64,000 bases of DNA from Gammaproteobacteria bacterium (lineage in GTDB: Bacteria > Pseudomonadota > Gammaproteobacteria > SZUA-140). Positions 59,622 through 64,000 of this stretch are shown one piece after another. The translations under genes and the position numbers were made by a program. A model generated the notes under the pieces. The model had not been told where the DNA came from. It saw nothing but the letters and a program-made list of their open reading frames with translations, and did not search any database. The DNA lies in NCBI GenBank assembly GCA_016712635.1, contig JADJQS010000001.1:160001-224000 (forward strand). Reading direction: 5' to 3'. The stretch's first letter is position 1, and each line of letters opens with the position of its first letter.

Positions 59622-59990
59622 TCAGGCGCTGAAGGAGGAACCGCAGCCGCAGGTGGTGGTGGCGTTGGGATTGCGGATGACGAAGTGCGCGCCCTCCAGT
59701 CCTTCGGAATAATCGATCTCCGCCCCCGCCAGGTACTGGAAGCTCATCGGATCGACCAGCAGCGTGACGCCGCCGTTTTCGATCACCGTATCGCCGTCGT
59801 TGACGGCCTCGTCGAAGGTAAACCCGTATTGAAAACCGGAGCACCCGCCGCCGGTGATGAAGACGCGCAGCTTCAGCGCCTCGTTGGCCTCTTCATCGAT
59901 CAGGGACTTGACCTTGGCGGCTGCGGCGTTTGTGAACACCAGCAGAGGCGCAGCGGCGTCGGCGGTGACTTCGGAGCTGGCTAAATTCAT
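59622..59990 (-). CDS. erpA: Iron-sulfur cluster insertion protein ErpA
   Basis: A 122-residue A-type carrier that delivers Fe-S clusters to apo-proteins. It has LVFTNAAAAKVKSLIDEE, LRVFITGGGCSGFQYGF (Cys50), DPMSFQYLAGAEIDYSEGLE and the C-terminal TCGCGSSF (Cys114, Cys116), giving the three cluster-binding cysteines. The match to E. coli ErpA is close along its whole length, with a slightly longer N-terminus. A strong AAGGAGA lies before the ATG. The next gene upstream on the strand is the bactofilin. Confidence 0.95.
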   Translation of the reverse strand: MNLASSEVTADAAAPLLVFTNAAAAKVKSLIDEEANEALKLRVFITGGGCSGFQYGFTFDEAVNDGDTVIENGGVTLLVDPMSFQYLAGAEIDYSEGLEGAHFVIRNPNATTTCGCGSSFSA

Positions 59991-60019
59991 AGGGTATCTC
60001 CTTACTTGTGTTGGGGACT

Positions 60020-60049
60020 AGTGTAATCCCCCCCCGGGCCTTTAATCAA
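60020..60049 (-). promoter_or_regulatory. Candidate erpA promoter
   Basis: On the minus strand, TTGATT (60049-60044) and TACACT (60025-60020) are spaced 18 bp, each 4 of 6 to consensus. They lie about 35 bp before the erpA ATG and overlap the end of the bactofilin gene. Confidence 0.35.
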
Positions 60050-60473
60050 CATGTCCGCCTGATTCACTCAGGTATTTTATCCCCTCGGCGGCGGGGGACG
60101 CCTTCAGGTCGGCGTCGTCCATGTGCACCAGGCTGCCGTTCACTTCCGCGCCCATGGCCACCTCGATGCGTTTGTAATAGACATTCCCGGTGATGCGCGC
60201 GTGGAGGGCGAGCTCGACCGACTCGGAGGCGTAGATATCGCCGATCACCTGCCCGTTGATCATGATATGGGGGGCGCGCACCTCGCCTTCAATGGACCCC
60301 TTGTCGCTCAGGATCAGGGTGGTGGCGGCGTCGTTGCCCGCCTCGATGTTGCCCTTGATCGCCCCATCGATGTGCAGCCCGCCGCTGAACACGATGTCTC
60401 CGTGCACCTCGGTGCGCTGGCCGATCAGGGTATCGACCTTGTCGACCCGCTGCTTCCTGGCTCCATTCCACAT
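60042..60473 (-). CDS. Bactofilin-family cytoskeletal protein
   Basis: A 143-residue protein with the bactofilin (PF04519) beta-helix core: TLIGQRTEVHGDIVFSGGLH, IDGAIKGNIEAG, LILSDKGSIEGEV, IMINGQVIGDIYASESVELA, ARITGNVYYKRIEVAMGAEV and NGSLVHMD. The regular hydrophobic/Gly spacing is the hallmark of the polymerising domain. The short flanking tails are unordered, and no membrane helix is present. Bactofilins form filaments that scaffold cell-wall or polarity functions. AAGGAG lies seven bases before the ATG, and the gene follows the DUF6776-like gene by 17 bp. Close genomic neighbours of this type are common in gammaproteobacteria. Confidence 0.93.
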   Translation of the reverse strand: MWNGARKQRVDKVDTLIGQRTEVHGDIVFSGGLHIDGAIKGNIEAGNDAATTLILSDKGSIEGEVRAPHIMINGQVIGDIYASESVELALHARITGNVYYKRIEVAMGAEVNGSLVHMDDADLKASPAAEGIKYLSESGGHVD

Positions 60474-60490
60474 GACCCGTCTCCTTTCCG

Positions 60491-61216
60491 TTATGAAAAC
60501 AATTCGGTCCAGCTGTAGCTGGCCTCCACCGGCGGCCTGGCGGCGTCGCGCGGCGACACCCTGAGCTGCAGCCGCGTCGGGATGAAACCGGCGGGAAGGC
60601 TCAGGCTGCCGTCAAGTTCCTGAAAGTGCCGGAACCTGAACGTAAGGGCGGACTTGTCACCACTGAACAGTTCCTGATGCGAGAGTTCGGCCTGGGTCCC
60701 GTTGCGCATGCCGTTCAGCGTCATGCGCACCTCACCCTGGACTATGCCGGGCGGGGAGGCATAGTGCGTCAGCACAAGACGGTAACGGAATATCGGCGGC
60801 TCCCCGTCCCGCTGCAGCTTGAAGCTCTCGATCTGCAGGCCCTTCTCGCCGTCGGATGTGTTGACGAGCCTGCGGTAGAAGGCAGCCTCCTGCTTCAGCT
60901 CGAGCAATTCGTCCTGCAGGGCGGCGAGGCTGAGATCGACCTCCTCGTAGGCCCGGCGGTCGATTTGCTGCGCCTGTTCGATCACCGCGTTCTGTCCGCT
61001 CAGACGCTTGTTCTCCGCCTCCAGTTCCAGGACGCGCTGCGCGAGCGCGTCGCGCGCCTCGCGTGCCGCATGGGCGTCGAAGCCCGCGCGCGCGCGGCCG
61101 TAATCGAACAGGACCCAGCCGCCGGCCAGCACCGCGACGCTCAGCAGCAGGTACAGCGCCCGGCGGAGCAGCGGATGCCGGGCCTGCACGATGACGTGTG
61201 TGGTTTTATTCGCCAT
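60491..61216 (-). CDS. Membrane-anchored coiled-coil protein, DUF6776-like
   Basis: A 241-residue protein with an N-terminal membrane anchor (ALYLLLSVAVLAGGWVLF, about 20-38), a coiled coil (about 50-118, LAQRVLELEAENKRLSGQN), then a beta-rich periplasmic domain (FRYRLVLTHYASPPGIVQGE ... FRFRHFQELDGSLSLPAGF). This layout and its place between argC and a bactofilin fit the DUF6776 family. The function is unknown; a partnership with the bactofilin is suggested by the 17-bp spacing. No Shine-Dalgarno is evident before the ATG. Confidence 0.82.
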   Translation of the reverse strand: MANKTTHVIVQARHPLLRRALYLLLSVAVLAGGWVLFDYGRARAGFDAHAAREARDALAQRVLELEAENKRLSGQNAVIEQAQQIDRRAYEEVDLSLAALQDELLELKQEAAFYRRLVNTSDGEKGLQIESFKLQRDGEPPIFRYRLVLTHYASPPGIVQGEVRMTLNGMRNGTQAELSHQELFSGDKSALTFRFRHFQELDGSLSLPAGFIPTRLQLRVSPRDAARPPVEASYSWTELFS

Positions 61217-61276
61217 TACATAAATAACGCGGAGGCACGCCAGGCAGTTCCGGCCACGCGTTCGCGCGGCGCCGGG

Positions 61277-62317
61277 TCACGGCAGCAGTGCGATCCCCTC
61301 GAGTCCCAGCCCTTCCTCGAAACCATGCATGATGTTGAAATTCTGCAGCGCCTGTCCCGCCGCGCCCTTGACCAGATTGTCGATCACCGACAGGATGACG
61401 ACGGTACGCTGATTGAGCGGCCGGTACTGCGCAATGCGGCACACATTGGCGCCCTTCACGCTGCGCGTCTCGGGCAGCGCGCCCGCCGGCATCACATCGA
61501 CGAAAGGCTCATCCGCATATCTCCGCTCGTACAGAGCCTGCAAATCCGCGTCGGGCACCGCCAGCTCCGCGTAGAGCGTCGCATGGATGCCGCGGATCAT
61601 CGGCACCAGGTGCGGCACGAAGGTCAGTCCGACCGCCTCTCCCCCGCTGAACGCCGCGAGACCCTGGCGGATCTCCGGCCAGTGGCGATGGCCGGCGACA
61701 CCGTAGGCCTTGAAGTTTTCCGCCGCCTCGCTGAACAGCATGCCGACCTCGGCCTTGCGCCCGGCACCGCTGACGCCGGACTTGGCGTCAGCGATCAGCC
61801 GGCCGGGGTCGATCAGGCCGGCCTCCAGCAGCGGCAGGAATCCGAGCTGGACCGCGGTGGGATAGCAGCCGGGATTGGCCACCAGGCGCGCCGCGCGCAC
61901 GGCCTCGCGGTTGACCTCGGGCAGGCCGTACACGGCCTCCGCCAGCAATTCGGGACAGGCGTGCTCCATGCCGTACCAGCGGCTCCATTCCTGCGGGTCC
62001 TTCAGCCGGAAGTCCGCCGCCAGGTCGATGATGCGCACGCCGGCGCCCAGCAGCTCGCGCGCCATGGTCATGGCCGTCCCGTTGGGGGCCGCGAAGAACA
62101 CCGTGTCGCAGGCCGCCAGGGCCGCCGGTTCCGGCGCCGTGTACTTCAGGGAGACCTGCCCGCGCAGGTTCTGAAACAGGTCCGCGACCGCGCGCCCCGC
62201 CTGCTCGCGCGAGGTCACCACGCCCAGCTCGACCCCCGGGTGCCGGGCGAGCAGGCGCAGCAGTTCCACACCGGTGTACCCGGTGCCGCCAACCACCCCC
62301 ACCTTGAGTCTCGCCAT
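61277..62317 (-). CDS. argC: N-acetyl-gamma-glutamyl-phosphate reductase
   Basis: A 346-residue NADPH-dependent enzyme for the third step of arginine synthesis. It has VGVVGGTGYTGVELLRLL (nucleotide binding), FFAAPNGTAM, IIDLAADFRLKD, the catalytic cysteine in NPGCYPTA (Cys151), SGVSGAGRK, GHRHWPEI and HLVPMIRGIHAT, all typical of ArgC type 1. ATG 62317 is chosen because AGGGG lies five bases upstream; the GTG two codons earlier is less well placed. The gene lies about 60 bp before the DUF6776-like gene on the same strand. Confidence 0.96.
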   Translation of the reverse strand: MARLKVGVVGGTGYTGVELLRLLARHPGVELGVVTSREQAGRAVADLFQNLRGQVSLKYTAPEPAALAACDTVFFAAPNGTAMTMARELLGAGVRIIDLAADFRLKDPQEWSRWYGMEHACPELLAEAVYGLPEVNREAVRAARLVANPGCYPTAVQLGFLPLLEAGLIDPGRLIADAKSGVSGAGRKAEVGMLFSEAAENFKAYGVAGHRHWPEIRQGLAAFSGGEAVGLTFVPHLVPMIRGIHATLYAELAVPDADLQALYERRYADEPFVDVMPAGALPETRSVKGANVCRIAQYRPLNQRTVVILSVIDNLVKGAAGQALQNFNIMHGFEEGLGLEGIALLP

Positions 62318-62392
62318 TGCCACCCCTGCCTGATCGAGCAGCCCATTCCTGCCGGCTGCCCAATATAACAGATAAGCCGCGCCGGGCGCCGT

Positions 62393-63235
62393 TCAATCCC
62401 TGTCCGTGCGCTCTCCGTCGACCTCATCCCCCCGGATGAAGGCGGCCTCCACGTAGGCCGCCACCGCGGCGATCTCCGTCTCGTCGAGCACCGTCGCCCA
62501 GGCCGGCATCGCGCTCCCGGGCACGCCTTTCGCGATGACCTCGCGCAGCCGTTCATGCGTCATCGCCGCGACGGGCGCGGCGGTCAGATCGCGCGGATGC
62601 GGCTGGAGAAAGCCGCCGATCCAGTTGCGACCGGTGCCGTCGCGCGCGTGGCAGAAGGCGCAATTGCGCTGGAATATTTCCTCGCCGCGCTGCTGTTGCG
62701 GGCTCGCGCCGGCCAGCTGCGGGGCGATATCGTGCGACGCCGAAAGGGTCGCGGACGATACTGCGTCGGCGGTCCCGTCCGCCCGATGCGAGTAGCCGCC
62801 GCGCGGATAGGATACCGTCCTGCGGTCCCACAGCGTGCGATCGTCGATCAGGCGCGCGCGGTCATGGCACACGACGCAGGTGGAGAGGAACAGGCGCTTG
62901 CCCCGGCGCTGCGCCGGCGTCAGATCCGCATCCGCCGTATCCAGTGCGAGCGTGCCGAGGGCGTAGGGGAAGGCCTCGGCGTAGCGCTCGTGATCCGGCC
63001 AGCCGTTCTCCACGGAATGGTAGCGGACGTTCGTCCGCCGGCCTTCGACGAAGGAGTCGAGGATGAAATCCGCCACGGCCTCGATCTCGCCCCGGCTCAG
63101 GATATGCTCGAAGCCCATCATGGCGCTGCCCGAACGTCCCGTGGAGACCGCGCGGATGATGTCTTCACGGTCCAGCTCGCCGGGATCGAGCGCGGTGAAA
63201 TCGCGCGGCGGCGGCGTCAGGAACCGGCTTGCCAC
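62393..63235 (-). CDS. Multihaem c-type cytochrome, C-terminal part (frame open upstream to 63351)
   Basis: The 280 residues from GTG 63235 contain two c-type haem sites, CVVCH and CAFCH, each followed by a 'GS.M..' methionine-ligand region (SGSAMMGFEHILS and GSAMPAWATVLDE). Upstream in the same frame, before the GTG, is another haem site, CYFCH (63260-63274), and coding sequence open back to the nine-A run at 63352-63360. No ATG, GTG or TTG precedes that haem in this frame. Starting at 63235 would therefore cut a cytochrome domain in half. The natural reading is as the continuation of the 63340-64000 gene by a -1 frameshift or one missing base. Probably periplasmic electron transfer; domains repeat the pattern CxxCH ... 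PPPRDF ... GRSGSAM ... IEAVADFI. Confidence 0.8.
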   Translation of the reverse strand: MASRFLTPPPRDFTALDPGELDREDIIRAVSTGRSGSAMMGFEHILSRGEIEAVADFILDSFVEGRRTNVRYHSVENGWPDHERYAEAFPYALGTLALDTADADLTPAQRRGKRLFLSTCVVCHDRARLIDDRTLWDRRTVSYPRGGYSHRADGTADAVSSATLSASHDIAPQLAGASPQQQRGEEIFQRNCAFCHARDGTGRNWIGGFLQPHPRDLTAAPVAAMTHERLREVIAKGVPGSAMPAWATVLDETEIAAVAAYVEAAFIRGDEVDGERTDRD

Positions 63236-63339
63236 CGTCCGGGCGTCGCCGGCGTAGCCGTGGCAGAAATAACAGTGGTTGTTGTAGACCTCGCGGCCGG
63301 TGCGGTCGCCGGCAGGACCGCGCCCCGCCGAACCCGGCG

Positions 63340-64000
63340 TCAGTTCAGGGCTTTTTTTTTCCGTGCCGCGTCCGCCGCCCCGGCGGGAGGGTCGACAAAG
63401 GCCGTGAAGACGAACTCGGCGACGTCCGCGATCTCCTGCTCGCTCAGCACGCCCGCCCAGGCGGGCATGACCGTTCCGCGCTTGCCGGAGGAAATCGCCT
63501 CGAACAGCGCCGGCCGGTTCAAGACGCGGCGCGACTCCGGTGCGAGAAAGTTGCGCGGCGGCGGCTTGATGAATGAAGACCGCGGCCCCTGTCCGTCGCC
63601 ATGCTCGCCGTGGCAGACGTAACAGTTGCCGAGGTAGAAACGGCGCCCCTTGCCGGCGTCACCGCGCAGGCCGCGCGGCAGCGCGGCGGACATGTCCGCC
63701 GCGGGCCGCGGCACGGACGCGTTCGTCGTGGCCGGTTCCGGGGCAGCCGCGGCGGCGGGTTCGTCCGCACCCGCCATGAAACTCACGCGCACATAATCGA
63801 CCACCGCCGCAATATCCTGCGCGCTCATCTGGCCGCTGAAGGGCATCATGGCGGTGCCCGGCCGGCCGTGGGTCACCGAGAGGATCATGCGTTCGCGCGT
63901 GAGTTCACGGCGGATAGCCGAATCGGTGAAGTCGCGCGGTGGCGGATTGAGGCTGTTATGCGCCCAGGTGGCCCCGTTGCCACGGTCGCCGTGGCAGGCC
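63340..64000 (-). CDS. Multihaem c-type cytochrome, N-terminal part, runs off the window
   Basis: The frame is open from the right edge to TGA 63340-63342. At the edge it shows ACHGDRGNG (the end of a CxxCH site), then NPPPRDF and GRPGTAMMPFSGQMS, a Pro/Ala-rich linker, a second haem site CYVCHGEHGDGQG, KPPPRNF and GTVMPAWAGVLSEQE. It ends ARKKKALN after a nine-A run. The following part in the -1 frame starts SPELTPGS and soon reaches the next haem site, CYFCH. With the downstream part, the protein would have at least five haem sites. The true start, presumably with a Sec signal, is outside the window. Confidence 0.82.
   Translation of the reverse strand, partial: ACHGDRGNGATWAHNSLNPPPRDFTDSAIRRELTRERMILSVTHGRPGTAMMPFSGQMSAQDIAAVVDYVRVSFMAGADEPAAAAAPEPATTNASVPRPAADMSAALPRGLRGDAGKGRRFYLGNCYVCHGEHGDGQGPRSSFIKPPPRNFLAPESRRVLNRPALFEAISSGKRGTVMPAWAGVLSEQEIADVAEFVFTAFVDPPAGAADAARKKKALN
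63352..63360 (-). other. Nine-A run at the frame switch of the cytochrome gene
   Basis: In the minus-strand mRNA nine A are followed by G, read AAA AAA AAA GCC in the upstream frame. This contains the A_AAA_AAG type of -1 slippery heptamer. A -1 shift, or transcriptional addition of one A, joins exactly into the downstream cytochrome frame. A base-call error would look the same. Confidence 0.6.

Noticed and set aside
59545..59844. Small open frame across the anmK-erpA gap containing GTDFKSVP
   Set aside because: It is the translation of the REP-like palindrome plus antisense erpA sequence, not a gene.

Overview
The window is a high-G+C chromosomal segment of a Gram-negative bacterium, most likely a gammaproteobacterium. 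The evidence is the right-hand core block (tyrS, an OapA/MepM-type M23 peptidase, anmK, erpA, bactofilin, a DUF6776-type protein, argC), which is arranged as in many gammaproteobacteria, together with many lipoprotein and outer-membrane signals. The genus cannot be told from the sequence alone. A multihaem c-type cytochrome at the right edge suggests respiratory versatility. No tRNA, rRNA, CRISPR array or insertion sequence was recognised.

Region 1 (1-11244, minus strand) is envelope and secreted proteins: an SBBP-repeat protein broken by a frameshift and cut by the left edge, two FG-GAP seven-repeat lipoproteins, and a TPR-GT41 (SPINDLY/OGT-like) glycosyltransferase with an N-terminal SEC-C zinc motif that is translationally coupled to one of the FG-GAP lipoproteins. 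Upstream sit two paralogous secreted proteins of unknown function, ending in a clear intrinsic terminator. Region 2 (11688-24891, plus strand) holds a co-oriented set: a LolA-like periplasmic protein, a DUF1302-like outer-membrane barrel, an HAE3-type RND transporter, a small outer-membrane protein and a 1326-residue TPR/beta-barrel protein. A lipoprotein and a methyltransferase follow. The first part looks like an envelope export module.

Region 3 (24978-46430, plus strand) is the striking part: seven consecutive TPR-GT41 genes carrying ten catalytic modules and about 80 TPR units. Six of the seven are chained by start/stop overlaps from 27315 to 46430. Three encode 'two-headed' proteins with the order TPR-GT41-TPR-GT41. 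With the gene at 5179-7104 the window has eleven GT41 modules. Near-identical DNA blocks show recent expansion or gene conversion. Two members are frame-disrupted.

Region 4 (46483-55424) supplies nucleotide sugars and decoration: rmlBDAC (dTDP-L-rhamnose) on the plus strand, then on the minus strand a GT2 glycosyltransferase, an FdtA-type ketoisomerase, a methyltransferase, a FemAB/GNAT-like acyltransferase, an FdtB-type aminotransferase (together suggesting a dTDP-3-acetamido-3,6-dideoxyhexose) and a sulfotransferase. I infer that regions 1, 3 and 4 form a protein or surface glycosylation island. The TPR superhelices would select protein acceptors, the GT41 modules would glycosylate them, and the sugar genes would provide donors or a further glycan layer. 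Acceptors and donor sugar are unknown; the secreted beta-propeller lipoproteins are only candidates.

Region 5 (55455-64000) is mostly housekeeping: tyrS, divergent M23 peptidase and anmK, then erpA, bactofilin, a DUF6776-like protein and argC on the minus strand, and a multihaem cytochrome c whose two reading frames meet at a nine-A run that matches a -1 slippery site. Several frame breaks in the window lie at short simple-sequence runs, so base-call or assembly error must be excluded before calling them pseudogenes.
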